Source: Mesorhizobium sp. Root552 (lineage in GTDB: Bacteria > Pseudomonadota > Alphaproteobacteria > Rhizobiales > Rhizobiaceae). Taken from it: a stretch of 64,000 bases of DNA. Below, piece after piece: positions 1 to 8,101 of this stretch. The notes below the pieces were generated by a model. The model was not told where the DNA came from and did no database searches. It saw only the letters and a program-made list of their open reading frames with translations. Every line of letters starts with the position of its first letter. Position 1 is the first letter of the stretch. Location: NCBI RefSeq assembly GCF_001427285.1, contig NZ_LMFV01000061.1:285050-349049 (forward strand), written 5' to 3'. Position numbers and translations under genes: made by a program.

Positions 1-2
1 AA

Positions 3-683
3 GCGGAAGTCGGCATCGCCGCTCCGTTGCTGACACGCTCACCCGCACTCAGCGACGTCGATCTCATCTCGTTGATCGGACGTCATGGCTTGCCGCATGC
101 GCGCGCTATCGCGCGCCGCAAGAGCCTTCATCCCGCCATAGCCAGCCTCATCCGGGCATTGGAACGGCAAACCGCGCCGAACAGCGCAGCCCGTGTCCGC
201 ACCGCCTCGCCGGCGGAACTACGTGTGGTCGAAGAACAGCCAGCAAAAGTTTCGACACCGGGCAAGGCCGAGGAGGAGACACGCAAACGCCTTCGGGAAA
301 TCATGCTCGAACGCGCGCCCGCCGTAGCAGTCCACGCAGAGTTATATGCACGGCTGCGAGATACAGCGCTGAGCGGCAATTCAGCCCTTTTCCAAACCGC
401 CTTGGCCGATGCGCTCGGGATCGATTTCGCGGCTGCTAGGGCAATGGCAACCTCTTCCGACTATTCGTCACTCCTGGTCGGACTGCGCACATTGGATATG
501 CCCGAAGCCGAAGCCTTCCTGATCGCGAGCAGCATTTACCCTCGGCTGACACCACAACAACAATCGATCCGCCTGTTCCTCGACCGCTACCGGCAACTGA
601 ACCGTGAGGAAGCCTCAAGGAAAGTCGCGATGTGGTCGAACAGATCGGTCAAGACTGAAGCGAAGCTGTCCAAGAAAACATAG
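3..683 (+). CDS. DUF2336 domain protein, C-terminal part (truncated by window edge)
   Basis: An open frame enters from the left edge and ends at TAG 681-683, giving 227 visible residues. The frame is already coding before the first possible start (TTG at 27), because the upstream residues AEVGIAAPLL continue into TRSPALSDVDLISLI. That hydrophobic 'A.PLL..SP.L.D.DLI.LI' segment is typical of DUF2336 proteins, a common alphaproteobacterial family of unknown function built from helical repeats. The rest is Ala/Arg/Glu-rich and helical, with no membrane segment. The real start lies outside the window. The gene is convergent with the DUF1491 gene. Family assignment is from memory of the motif; no function can be assigned. 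Confidence 0.7.
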   Translation, partial: AEVGIAAPLLTRSPALSDVDLISLIGRHGLPHARAIARRKSLHPAIASLIRALERQTAPNSAARVRTASPAELRVVEEQPAKVSTPGKAEEETRKRLREIMLERAPAVAVHAELYARLRDTALSGNSALFQTALADALGIDFAAARAMATSSDYSSLLVGLRTLDMPEAEAFLIASSIYPRLTPQQQSIRLFLDRYRQLNREEASRKVAMWSNRSVKTEAKLSKKT

Positions 684-720
684 CCGAACAGAAAGCCCGC
701 ACCCCGCCTGCCTTGATGGC

Positions 721-1065
721 TCAGCCACGAATTGAGATCAGCTCCTCAAGCGGAACCGAGCCGATTTCGATCTCCACCACCCAGATGTCGGGATCGAAAC
801 GTTGTTCGCGCTCAAGGCGTTTTTCCAATGCCTCGGTATCTTCATCCTCACCCACAGGGCTGAAAAAGCGTTCGTCAGGCTTGGCCGAATCGTAACTGGT
901 TTGTGGCGCCGGTCCAAACAGAGAAACCTCTCCAAGCCGACCGCGGCTCAAGACGAAGGTTGCCCCGGCTTCCGTCGCACCGCGTTTGACAATCGCGGCA
1001 AAGCCTCCCGAGGAAAAAACACGACGCACCAGGGCTGCGACCCACAAATCAGTGGTTACACGCAT
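721..1065 (-). CDS. DUF1491 family protein
   Basis: 114 aa, starting at ATG 1065. The N-terminus (TDLWVAALVRRVFSSGGFAA) and the stretch EAGATFVLSRG..GEVSLFGPAPQTSY fit DUF1491, a small alphaproteobacterial family of unknown function. The C-terminal part, ALEKRLEREQRFDPDIWVVEIE, is the usual family ending and suggests a compact one-domain soluble protein. There is no signal peptide or membrane segment. It lies 77 nt downstream of the peptidoglycan-binding gene on the same strand and may be cotranscribed with it and the histidine kinase. It converges on the DUF2336 gene with 37 nt between stops. The SD is weak (GAGTCTACGAA before ATG). Function unknown. Confidence 0.8.
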   Translation of the reverse strand: MRVTTDLWVAALVRRVFSSGGFAAIVKRGATEAGATFVLSRGRLGEVSLFGPAPQTSYDSAKPDERFFSPVGEDEDTEALEKRLEREQRFDPDIWVVEIEIGSVPLEELISIRG

Positions 1066-1142
1066 TTCGTAGACTCTGTGTCGGTTTTGGAGGCTGCACG
1101 CCGGGCTGATAGCAGCTTCGCGCTGGATTGGCGAGGAGGCGC

Positions 1143-1883
1143 TCAGTCGGTCAAGCCGATCTCGCGCATCTTTGCATAGACTGCGTCATCCGCCTCTCCG
1201 GTCACCGGCAGTCTAAAGATCGCCTGAAATTCGCGGATTGCCGCCTTGGTGCGGGCGCCCACTACCCCGTCAAGCTGGATGTCCTCGTTACCGAAGGCCT
1301 TCAGTCCAGCCTGGATCTTGATGATGTGTGCATCAGGAGAAGTAGCTGCCGTCGGGGCGGGGATCGAACTCGTCGTGTCGGTGCGCAGGGTGGGCGTAGG
1401 CACGGAAGCTGCCACCGGCGCCGTGCCCAACTGATTGAGCAACGCATCGTCGATGGTGCCGGTGGCTTCCAAGCCCACCTTTCTCTGATATGCCGCAACC
1501 GCATCGCGGGTAGCGGGGCCGGCCAGGCCGTCAGCGCTTCCGTTGTAGAAACCCAGATGCTTCAGGATATTCTGGACCTGTTCGACAACAGGGTCACCCT
1601 TGGGTGCCTCCGGCCGGACAATATTGATCGTGGTTTCAGGCTCTACCTGCTCTACCCTCGGAAAATTCTCGATGCTTCTGGTGGCGAAGAAGGCACCCGA
1701 ATGCGGGAAGGGCTGATACCACAAGGCGTTCGCCGAGACATAAAACAGCGTAACCAAAAACGCCGTCGAGCCACCCACAAGCACCGGGTTGCGCGATACG
1801 GCGTCACCCAAGGCGATGGCTCCCTTCTGGAACACGCTGCTGCGATGTGCGGAAGCTTTACGCCGTTTTGCGGAGCGAGCCAC
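1143..1883 (-). CDS. membrane-anchored peptidoglycan-binding domain protein
   Basis: 246 aa from GTG 1883. This start is preferred over any further upstream because a good SD (AAGGGGG, 6 nt spacer) precedes it. It overlaps the 3' end of the histidine kinase gene by 26 nt, suggesting translational coupling. The basic N-terminus (ARSAKRRKASAHRS) is followed by one membrane segment (NPVLVGGSTAFLVTLFYVSA), so most of the protein should be periplasmic. Two PG_binding_1-like repeats follow: VEQVQNILKHLGFYNGSADG..GPATRDAVAAYQRK and IIKIQAGLKAFGNEDIQLDG..GARTKAAIREFQ. A Thr/Pro/Ala-rich linker separates them. No enzymatic domain is visible, so it probably anchors to or senses the cell wall. Its coupling to the kinase gene suggests a related role in cell-cycle or envelope control (inference). 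Confidence 0.8.
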   Translation of the reverse strand: MARSAKRRKASAHRSSVFQKGAIALGDAVSRNPVLVGGSTAFLVTLFYVSANALWYQPFPHSGAFFATRSIENFPRVEQVEPETTINIVRPEAPKGDPVVEQVQNILKHLGFYNGSADGLAGPATRDAVAAYQRKVGLEATGTIDDALLNQLGTAPVAASVPTPTLRTDTTSSIPAPTAATSPDAHIIKIQAGLKAFGNEDIQLDGVVGARTKAAIREFQAIFRLPVTGEADDAVYAKMREIGLTD

Positions 1884-3714
1884 TTGAGCCCCCTTGCTTG
1901 TTGGCCGTCGACGTTGCCGTCGGCAACACCACGAGTTTTTCCGCCTCGCCCTTCGGTCCATCGACCGGGACGCTTATGGAAACCGTCGTTCCCTCACCCG
2001 GCATGCTTTCAATCGACATTGTGCCTTCATGCAAGGTCACCAGTCCCTTCACCAGCGAAAGACCAAGTCCGGTTCCTTCGAAACGGCGGGTATAGTCGTT
2101 CTGCACCTGCACAAAAGGCTGTCCAAGGCTGGCGAGGTCGTCCTCGGCGATACCTATCCCGGTATCTCGCACCCAGAAATGAAGGCGCGAACCCACCCGC
2201 TGAGCGCCGATCATCACTTCACCGCCTTCCGGAGTGAACTTGATGGCATTGGAGGCCAGATTGATCAGTATCTGTTGCACGGCACGGCGGTCTGCGTTGA
2301 TCTCGCCGGCGTCCACAGCAATGCGGGTATCGAGCCGGACACCCTTCGAATCGGCCTGCAACTGCATCATCGAGCGTGTCATCTCGACGGCGTCGGCAAA
2401 GCGGAAAGGCTCCATCTGGGTCCAGTAAGCGCCGGCCTCGATGCGGGAAACATCGAGGATCGAGGTCACGACATCGAGCAGGTGCTGGCCTGAATCGCGA
2501 ACGAGTCCAACATATTCCTTCTGGCGCGGGTCCCTGAACGGTCCGAACATCTCGTGCAGAAGCATGTCCGAGAAGCCGATGATGGCGTTGAGAGGGGTTC
2601 GCAATTCATGGCTGACGGCAGCCAGGAAACGGCTCTTGGTTACGTCGGCGCTTGAAGCGGACTCGTTTGCCCGAGCAAGGGCCTTCTGCAGGTCCTCGAC
2701 CTTACTGTTGTTGCGCAACAGTGCGATGAAGCTGTGGCTGTTTTCGCCCACCGCCATCAATTCCATGGAAAATGGGCAATAGTTGTCAGCCAGCGAACCC
2801 GAATTTTCCTGGGGCAAGCGAATGCGCACATCCACAATGCTCAAACCGGCGCCGTCGCGCATGTCGGCCAAGGCATTCAGGTAAGCGATCCGATCGGCCA
2901 GATGAATGCGATCGAAAAGGCCGGTGCCAAGCAAGAGATCCGGCGCGAGGTTCATCATGGACCGCGATTGATCGCTCGCATCGATAACGTCGCCTTGCGG
3001 GGTCATCCGAAATACGACGCCGGCGATCGCAGATTCGAGCTCCCTTTGGGCTGGAATGTCCTGTCCCACCCCTTCTTCGCTGTGGAACCCTGCAAGGCGC
3101 GGAACCAAGGTAGCAAACCATGCCAAAGGAAACAGCCACTGCCATGCGGCAGGCTCAGCCAACGGCAAGACAAGGCCGCCGGGCAACAACTGCAACAGGA
3201 TTGCACCGAACGCCGCAAGCGAGCCGTCGATCGCGGACTGCCGCGACTTCATTGTCCAGAAAGCCTCGACCGGAAGCGCTATGGCAAGAATTGCCATCGG
3301 CGACGCCAGACCTCCGGCAGAAGTCAAAAGCACCGCCAACCCCAATGCAGATACTGCCAGGGCCACGCCGCCAACAATGTTCATGCGTCCAGTTGCGGAG
3401 ACCAATAGTGCGGTAAGCCAGTACAGGCCGAAGACGGCAAATATGACAGCCAGCGTAACCGACGCGCCTACGCTCGCGGTTATCAAAGTCACGGCAGCGC
3501 CCGCAGCTAAAAACGGGATGCATAGCATCGTGCCGATGAAACGGCACTGGCTTCGGCGTGCGTGGCGCTCAGCCACAGACCCATGCACAAGACGCTCGCA
3601 ACCGGCGGCCATTGCGTCAGCTAGTCCAACGTATCTGGTCGCAATCGAACTCAACTCTACGCCCTGTGCTGACCTGCCTGGCAAGTCGATTATGGTTGAG
3701 CCCGAAAGTCGCAT
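1858..3714 (-). CDS. divJ: multi-pass membrane sensor histidine kinase, DivJ/PleC type
   Basis: 618 aa from ATG 3714, with AAAGG just upstream. Residues about 55-210 hold several hydrophobic segments, consistent with five to seven membrane helices. A PAS-like region (about 235-340) follows, then a HisKA domain with H-box AVSHELRTPLNAIIGFSDML. The HATPase domain has N-box ILINLASNAIKFTPEGGE, G1 WVRDTGIGIAEDD and G2 EGTGLGLSLVKGL. There is no fused receiver, so it would signal to a separate regulator. The H-box followed by a GPFRDPRQKEYVGLVRDSG segment resembles alphaproteobacterial DivJ/PleC kinases, which act on DivK/PleD in cell-cycle control. The many N-terminal helices favour DivJ over PleC. 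The subfamily name is an inference; the kinase identity is firm. Confidence 0.75.
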   Translation of the reverse strand: MRLSGSTIIDLPGRSAQGVELSSIATRYVGLADAMAAGCERLVHGSVAERHARRSQCRFIGTMLCIPFLAAGAAVTLITASVGASVTLAVIFAVFGLYWLTALLVSATGRMNIVGGVALAVSALGLAVLLTSAGGLASPMAILAIALPVEAFWTMKSRQSAIDGSLAAFGAILLQLLPGGLVLPLAEPAAWQWLFPLAWFATLVPRLAGFHSEEGVGQDIPAQRELESAIAGVVFRMTPQGDVIDASDQSRSMMNLAPDLLLGTGLFDRIHLADRIAYLNALADMRDGAGLSIVDVRIRLPQENSGSLADNYCPFSMELMAVGENSHSFIALLRNNSKVEDLQKALARANESASSADVTKSRFLAAVSHELRTPLNAIIGFSDMLLHEMFGPFRDPRQKEYVGLVRDSGQHLLDVVTSILDVSRIEAGAYWTQMEPFRFADAVEMTRSMMQLQADSKGVRLDTRIAVDAGEINADRRAVQQILINLASNAIKFTPEGGEVMIGAQRVGSRLHFWVRDTGIGIAEDDLASLGQPFVQVQNDYTRRFEGTGLGLSLVKGLVTLHEGTMSIESMPGEGTTVSISVPVDGPKGEAEKLVVLPTATSTANKQGGSSGSLRKTA

Positions 3715-4114
3715 TCAGCCTTTAAGGAATGGATAAAAGTAGCCGGCAGCGGATGAATTTCGGTTCCGAAGTTGATGTTGGCGGCGTCTCCCACACAGCA
3801 ATTTCGTCTATGGTAAATGATCGGTTAGGGCGCGCAGCGGCGTTTCGGCATGGAGAAACTTCGTCGTTTCTTTCGAAGATGAAGCTGAAAATACGAACAG
3901 GATCAGCGCGTTGACCTGAAAACAGGCGATTGCCGCATGGAAGCGCATTTGTATTGGATGCGCATATGGACGCCATCTTCACGTCTTTCATTAAAATTTG
4001 AACTAAATTGTTCTCTTGAGCGCAAGCCGCCCTTGGTTCACCAGTAGGCATAGTACGCTTGAAAAAGGATGCAAAAGCGCGACCGGCGCAATCCGACTGT
4101 GAGAGAACGTCGAT
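3715..4114. other. divergent intergenic region, no gene seen
   Basis: About 400 bases between the divergently transcribed histidine kinase and DUF5330 genes. Open frames here lack SD sequences and protein-like composition. The middle (about 3985-4020) is AT-rich relative to the surroundings and is the likely promoter area for both genes. I see no strong palindrome, terminator or RNA gene. Confidence 0.5.
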
Positions 4115-4450
4115 ATGGGTTTCCTGATCAGACTTGCGTTTTGGTTTTCGCTTGTTCTTCTGGCCCTGCCATTCGATGTCGGCCCGGACGAGCAAGGCCG
4201 GGAAAGCGTCAATCCGATTCAGGCATTGATAGCCGCCCGGGAAGCCGTCGGTGACATTGCCGGCATCTGCGAGCGCAAGCCCGACGTCTGCGAAACCGGA
4301 GCGTCGGCAGTACACACCATTTCCGAACGTGCGAAGCAGACCGCCCGGATCGCTGCGACCCTCATTGAAGACACCCCGGCCGGACAGGCCGAACCTGCCA
4401 CCACCGGCAGCATATCGAGCGCCGCCAAGGTGGACGGGGCCAGCAACTAG
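4115..4450 (+). CDS. DUF5330 family small exported or membrane protein
   Basis: 111 aa from ATG 4115, preceded by GAGAGA. The N-terminus (FLIRLAFWFSLVLLALPFDV) is a signal peptide or membrane anchor. A short conserved-looking segment (QALIAAREAVGDIAGICERKPDVCETG) then contains two cysteines flanking KPDV, which could form a disulfide in the periplasm. The C-terminal third is low-complexity Ala/Thr/Ser/Pro. This layout matches DUF5330 proteins of rhizobia as I remember them. Function is unknown. It is followed by sufE on the same strand after 71 nt. Confidence 0.7.
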   Translation: MGFLIRLAFWFSLVLLALPFDVGPDEQGRESVNPIQALIAAREAVGDIAGICERKPDVCETGASAVHTISERAKQTARIAATLIEDTPAGQAEPATTGSISSAAKVDGASN

Positions 4451-4521
4451 GACCTGTCGAACGTCCTCGAGCTTGCTCTTTTTCCGTGACGAGGCTGCGC
4501 GGCAAGACTATATGCTGCGGC

Positions 4522-4947
4522 ATGGGCACCACGATTCAAGCCATTCTCGATGACTTTTCCTTCCTTGATGAATGGGAGGAGCGCTATCGCTACGTGATCG
4601 AGTTGGGCGAGGCCCTACCTGAATTCCCCGACAGCGACAGAACTGCGGCAAACAAGGTGCAAGGCTGTGTCAGCCAGGTGTGGCTGACAACCGAATATGG
4701 AGCGGGCGCAGACCCCGTCATCACATTCCGTGGCGATTCCGACGCGCATATCGTGCGCGGCCTTGTCGCCATCATGCTCGCGCTGTTCTCCGGCCAGAAG
4801 GCGAGCGATATCCTCAAGATCGACGCCGAGGCGACGCTGAAGGTACTGGGGTTGGACGAACACCTGTCGTCGCAGCGCGCGAACGGCCTGCGCGCGATGG
4901 TCAAACGCATCCTTCGCGACGCCGAGGCGGCACGTCAAACCGCCTGA
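4522..4947 (+). CDS. sufE: SufE family Fe-S cluster assembly protein
   Basis: 141 aa from ATG 4522. A GTG at 4486 would add 12 residues that do not look like SufE, whereas GTTIQAILDDFSFLDEWEERYR is the usual SufE N-terminus. Cys in NKVQGCVSQVWL is the residue that accepts persulfide sulfur from SufS in this family. The downstream stretch ITFRGDSDAHIVRGLVAIML is also typical. SufE stimulates the SufS cysteine desulfurase for Fe-S cluster assembly in the cytoplasm. The rest of the suf operon is not in this window, so this is a stand-alone copy. It converges on the DUF6456 gene with 27 nt between stops. Confidence 0.9.
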   Translation: MGTTIQAILDDFSFLDEWEERYRYVIELGEALPEFPDSDRTAANKVQGCVSQVWLTTEYGAGADPVITFRGDSDAHIVRGLVAIMLALFSGQKASDILKIDAEATLKVLGLDEHLSSQRANGLRAMVKRILRDAEAARQTA

Positions 4948-4974
4948 CTTGCAAGGCCGTTGCCTCGGCATGCC

Positions 4975-5781
4975 TCATTGGCCGGATATGCTGGGACGAT
5001 AGTCCTCCGAGCCCCAATGCAGCACTTTTCGTGGTGAACGGCTGTCCGTCCTATGCTCGGGAAAATAGTGGCGTGCCAACACACCCAGGGCGGTCTTAAG
5101 GACCACCTTGGCCGATCGCACCGGCCACCCTCGCTCCATCTCAACCTGCTCCAGCCCTTTCAGGAAGCAACAGACATCGAGCAGCACGCCGGACAATTCC
5201 GGGCCAACGGTATAGATCGCGCCCTCGACCCGGAGCCTTGCGCCCAGCGCGGCATCCGTGAGTTCAGCAACCCCGCCGCCCGCACGCCGTCCCGACGCGA
5301 CGCTCGCAATCCAGTTCGCGCCCATCCTTGGCATGAGCTGGCCGCGCGTATAGTCCGAACGAAGCCGCTCCCCCGCCTCGAATTCCCTCGTGGACAAGAA
5401 AGCCTTACCCGCCTTTGTCTTCATCCTCATCAACTGGGCAAGCGGCGACTCGGACAGGTTCGCCAACACGTTGCGAAACCCATTCTCCGTTTCTATCGCC
5501 ACTGTGCCGATCTCCACTTCGGGCGAAGCAGTTGCACGCTTCCTGGCGCCTAGCTGCCGCGCAAGCTCGGTGCCCTCTCGCGAAAGGGAAATGCAATCTG
5601 ATGACCTGAGCAGCAAACCTCGCGCCACCAGCCTGTCGAGAGTTTCTTCATCCAGAGAAATCGCGCCGCGATCCACCGCTTCGACCAACATTTTCCCACC
5701 GCTTGAGGCGATGCATGTCGACGCCGGACCTTTTGAAAGGAAGCGTAACACCCGAGCGCCAATTTGTGCCAGTTCATCCAT
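4975..5781 (-). CDS. DUF6456 domain protein
   Basis: 268 aa from ATG 5781. The ATG follows the stop of the DnaA-like gene by one base (TGA C ATG), so the two genes are almost certainly one transcript with coupled translation. The N-terminal half (LDRLVARGLLLRSSDCISLSREG) looks like a winged-helix DNA-binding unit. The C-terminal half (SPLAQLMRMKTKAGKAFLS, then EFEAGERLRSDYTRGQLMPR and GARLRVEGAIYTVGPELSG) is the conserved core of DUF6456. I know no assigned function. Pairing with a DnaA-domain-IV-like protein suggests a DNA-binding or regulatory role (inference). Confidence 0.75.
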   Translation of the reverse strand: MDELAQIGARVLRFLSKGPASTCIASSGGKMLVEAVDRGAISLDEETLDRLVARGLLLRSSDCISLSREGTELARQLGARKRATASPEVEIGTVAIETENGFRNVLANLSESPLAQLMRMKTKAGKAFLSTREFEAGERLRSDYTRGQLMPRMGANWIASVASGRRAGGGVAELTDAALGARLRVEGAIYTVGPELSGVLLDVCCFLKGLEQVEMERGWPVRSAKVVLKTALGVLARHYFPEHRTDSRSPRKVLHWGSEDYRPSISGQ

Positions 5782-5782
5782 G

Positions 5783-6202
5783 TCAAAGCCCCAATCTGGT
5801 GCGGAACGCAGCGGACGCCACGCGTTCGAACATTGAGACCACGCGATCGAACTCCGGATCGTCCCGGAGATCCTCGACGATCTGGCAAGCATGGACGACA
5901 GTGGTCCGGTCGCGCCCGAACCCCCGGCCGACATCGCCCATCGTCAATCTCAGCACGACATGAGCCACATACATGGCGATCTGGCGGACCCGCGAAACCG
6001 GCAGCGTCGACCGCCCTGCCCCTCGCAATTCCTTGCTCGGCAATGAAAAAAGCGCCGAGGCCATGTCGATCAGACATTCGCAAACATCCATGGCAACTTC
6101 GTCACGAAGCTTCGGAACCGGCTGGAAACCACTGCCGACCGGATTGGCATCGATAGTCAGGCACAATGGGTCGTCAGTGAGAGAGGCGGTATTGGCATGC
6201 AC
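5783..6202 (-). CDS. small protein resembling DnaA domain IV (HTH)
   Basis: 139 aa from GTG 6202, chosen because a strong SD (GGAGG, 8 nt spacer) sits directly before it; upstream codons have no SD. Residues about 67-115 (LPVSRVRQIAMYVAHVVLRL, then VGRGFGRDRTTVVHAC) closely resemble DnaA domain IV, including the GRD.TTV.HA signature that contacts DnaA boxes. The AAA+ ATPase domain of DnaA is absent, so it cannot be an initiator by itself. It may bind DnaA-box-like DNA as a regulator or competitor (inference). It is the first gene of a two-gene operon with DUF6456. An insertion element begins only 19 bases upstream of its start codon, so its native promoter has been moved away. Confidence 0.75.
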   Translation of the reverse strand: MHANTASLTDDPLCLTIDANPVGSGFQPVPKLRDEVAMDVCECLIDMASALFSLPSKELRGAGRSTLPVSRVRQIAMYVAHVVLRLTMGDVGRGFGRDRTTVVHACQIVEDLRDDPEFDRVVSMFERVASAAFRTRLGL

Positions 6203-6221
6203 GGAACTTTCCTCCAGAAAT

Positions 6222-6257
6222 AGGAATATGTTCCGCATATTATACTTGACGTACCCA
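6222..6257 (+). repeat. left terminal inverted repeat of the IS1595-type element
   Basis: Begins AGGAATATGTTCC and contains the core GCATATTATACTT followed by ACGTACCCA. It matches the reverse complement of 8102-8137, with mismatches at 6227, 6230, 6234 and 6248. Read outward on the minus strand it contains a perfect TATAAT, pointing at the DnaA-like gene. Confidence 0.8.
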
Positions 6258-6296
6258 AATCATAGGATTATAAACCGGACATAAGGAGTTATCGTT

Positions 6297-7244
6297 ATGT
6301 CCGTTCTGTCAGACCACCATTTTCACGATGAAGCCGCTGCCTACAAATTCGTAGAAGCGCGCATCTGGCCGAACGGTCCCGTTTGCCCGCATTGCGGAGG
6401 CGTAGAGCGCATTTCCAAGATGGAAGGCAAAAGCACCCGGATTGGCACCTACAAGTGCTACCAGTGCCGCAAGCCCTTTACCGTCAAGATCGGCACCATC
6501 TTTGAGGCCAGCCATGTGCCTATGCACCACTGGTTGCAGGCAATTTTCCTCATGGCTTCGTCAAAGAAGGGCATTTCGAGCAATCAGCTTCACCGCACCC
6601 TCGGCTGCACTCTCAAAACCGCATGGTTCATGTCGCACCGTATTCGCGAAGCGATGCGCGATGGCAAGCTTGGCCCGCTTGGCGGCAACGGCAAGATCGT
6701 GGAAGCCGATGAAACCTATTTCGGCCAGCGCGCCGACAAGCGCACTACCCGCACCACTGGCGAAAAGTTCATCAAAAAAGGTCGCAGCGGCCCGTCTAAC
6801 AAGCGCGCTGTTGTTAGCTTAATCGAACGTGGCGGCTCAGTTCGCAGCTTCCACGTCGCATCGGCAACCCAAGAGAACGTGGCCGCGCTGGTTTCCATCA
6901 ATATCGACCGCGAAAGCGTGTTGATGACCGACGAAAGCCGCCTCTATCCGACTGTCGGCGCGACCTTCGACGCGCACCACACTGTCAAGCACTCGGCTGG
7001 CGAATATGTGCGCGGCAGCGTTCACACCAACACCATCGAGAGCTATTTTTCGATCTTCAAACGCGGGATGCGCGGCACCTACCAGCACTGCGCCGAGAAG
7101 CATTTGCACCGCTATCTCGCGGAGTTTGATTTTCGGCACAATCGCCGTGTAGCGTTGGGTGTGAATGACGTGGCCCGCGCCGACCGCATCCTGATCAATG
7201 TCGTCGGCAAGCGGCTGACCTATGAAACGACTAGTGCAAGGTGA
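6297..7244 (+). CDS. IS1595 family transposase
   Basis: 315 aa from ATG 6297, with SD AAGGAG eight bases upstream. An N-terminal zinc ribbon (C30, C33, C54, C57; CPHC and CYQC) precedes the ISXO2-like catalytic core. Candidate acidic residues are D138 (VEADETYFGQ), D212 (VLMTDESRLY) and E248 (VHTNTIESYFSIFKRG; N245 also conserved in this motif). The C-terminal LAEFDFRHNRR is typical of the family. The frame is intact and full length, so the enzyme may be active. It catalyses DNA cleavage and strand transfer at the element's inverted repeats. The companion gene starts at or just after its stop codon. Confidence 0.9.
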   Translation: MSVLSDHHFHDEAAAYKFVEARIWPNGPVCPHCGGVERISKMEGKSTRIGTYKCYQCRKPFTVKIGTIFEASHVPMHHWLQAIFLMASSKKGISSNQLHRTLGCTLKTAWFMSHRIREAMRDGKLGPLGGNGKIVEADETYFGQRADKRTTRTTGEKFIKKGRSGPSNKRAVVSLIERGGSVRSFHVASATQENVAALVSINIDRESVLMTDESRLYPTVGATFDAHHTVKHSAGEYVRGSVHTNTIESYFSIFKRGMRGTYQHCAEKHLHRYLAEFDFRHNRRVALGVNDVARADRILINVVGKRLTYETTSAR

Positions 7245-7252
7245 GAGCCCTT

Positions 7253-7429
7253 ATGGCATCTGGCGACCGTCCCGATACAGGCCGAAAGCCAAGCGGGAAA
7301 AAGGCAAAAAAACTTAGCCAGAAAGAGCAATCCGAGCGGTTCAAGGAGACTGCTCGGAAGCTTGAGATTGACGAATCTGGTAACGAGTTTGAGGCGGTGG
7401 TGCGCCGCATTCTGCCCAAAAAAACCTAG
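7253..7429 (+). CDS. small companion protein of the IS1595-type transposase
   Basis: 58 aa from ATG 7253; a GTG at 7241 overlapping the transposase stop (GTGA) would add four residues and is also possible. AAGGTGAG lies upstream. The N-terminus is Lys-rich and basic (KPSGKKAKKLSQKEQSERF) and the rest is a short acidic/hydrophobic helix (KLEIDESGNEFEAVVRRILP). I recall similar small genes directly after IS1595-type transposases in alphaproteobacteria, but their role is unknown to me. Its 3' end overlaps the convergent RusA-like gene by 4 nt. Confidence 0.6.
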   Translation: MASGDRPDTGRKPSGKKAKKLSQKEQSERFKETARKLEIDESGNEFEAVVRRILPKKT

Positions 7430-8085
7430 AACCCGATATTGTCCCAAATCAGATTGTCCGGGCGGATTCGCACCTTTATCCGAACGTCAGCGTAGGACAT
7501 GTCGGCACCGTCCGGCGCATCCAACAGGTTCGCAGTCTCCACCGCGACGTGATTTAGGTATCTGTCGTTTTCAAGAAGGCAGAAGAAAGGATCTTCATGG
7601 CTATCTGGGGTTAGCTCCGCATAGCCATCATTCGATCTCGGCACTTCCAAGGCATCAATGATGGTCTTGATCCGATTGTCGATATCGCCGGACCAGACGC
7701 TAGACGACGCGTTGTCCAGTCTCTGAAGCAAGATATCGATACCGGTGACTAGTTGGAGCCGACCGGTCACAAGCGGCACAAAGCGCCAGGGTGGCAACTG
7801 AAATTCCTTGGCCAGCAGGTCAACTTGATACGGTTTCTGGGTGTTGGCCGAGTCTTGCAAGAACGGGGTAACGGACCATTGCTGCTTTAATTGGCGATGG
7901 AAGCCTTTCCGCATAGCGTGTTTCAACTGCCAATGCGCCGCTTTGATGTTTGAGCCTTCCTTAGGGTCGCGCTGGGTCGCGCGCAAAGGACCCCGATAAT
8001 TCAGGTAAAACTCCACGTAATCACCCACACTTGGATCGTTGTGCTCATCGTAGAGCAGTACCTTCCGATTCGGAACATTCAGCAC
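7426..8085 (-). CDS. RusA-like Holliday junction resolvase fold protein (passenger gene)
   Basis: 219 aa from GTG 8085, supported by SD AGAGGTGA eight bases upstream. Residues 134-146 read DIDNRIKTIIDAL, matching the RusA active-site motif D-x-D-N-x-x-K-x-x-x-D-A-L (D134, D136, K140). About 30 residues later LLENDRYLNHV (D174) fits the second acidic motif, and the C-terminal VRIKVRIRP strand also fits. RusA proteins are Mg-dependent dimeric nucleases that cut four-way DNA junctions, usually about 120 aa and phage-borne. Here the motif lies in the C-terminal half, with an extra N-terminal region of about 100 aa. Lying inside the inverted repeats, it is element cargo. The family call is my inference from the motif; activity is unproven. 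Confidence 0.55.
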   Translation of the reverse strand: MLNVPNRKVLLYDEHNDPSVGDYVEFYLNYRGPLRATQRDPKEGSNIKAAHWQLKHAMRKGFHRQLKQQWSVTPFLQDSANTQKPYQVDLLAKEFQLPPWRFVPLVTGRLQLVTGIDILLQRLDNASSSVWSGDIDNRIKTIIDALEVPRSNDGYAELTPDSHEDPFFCLLENDRYLNHVAVETANLLDAPDGADMSYADVRIKVRIRPDNLIWDNIGF

Positions 8086-8101
8086 GGTATCACCTCTTTG
8101 G

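Noticed and set aside
3722..4315. 197-codon minus-strand frame covering the intergenic region and DUF5330
   Set aside because: No SD, poor composition, and it overlaps DUF5330, which has a signal anchor and SD.
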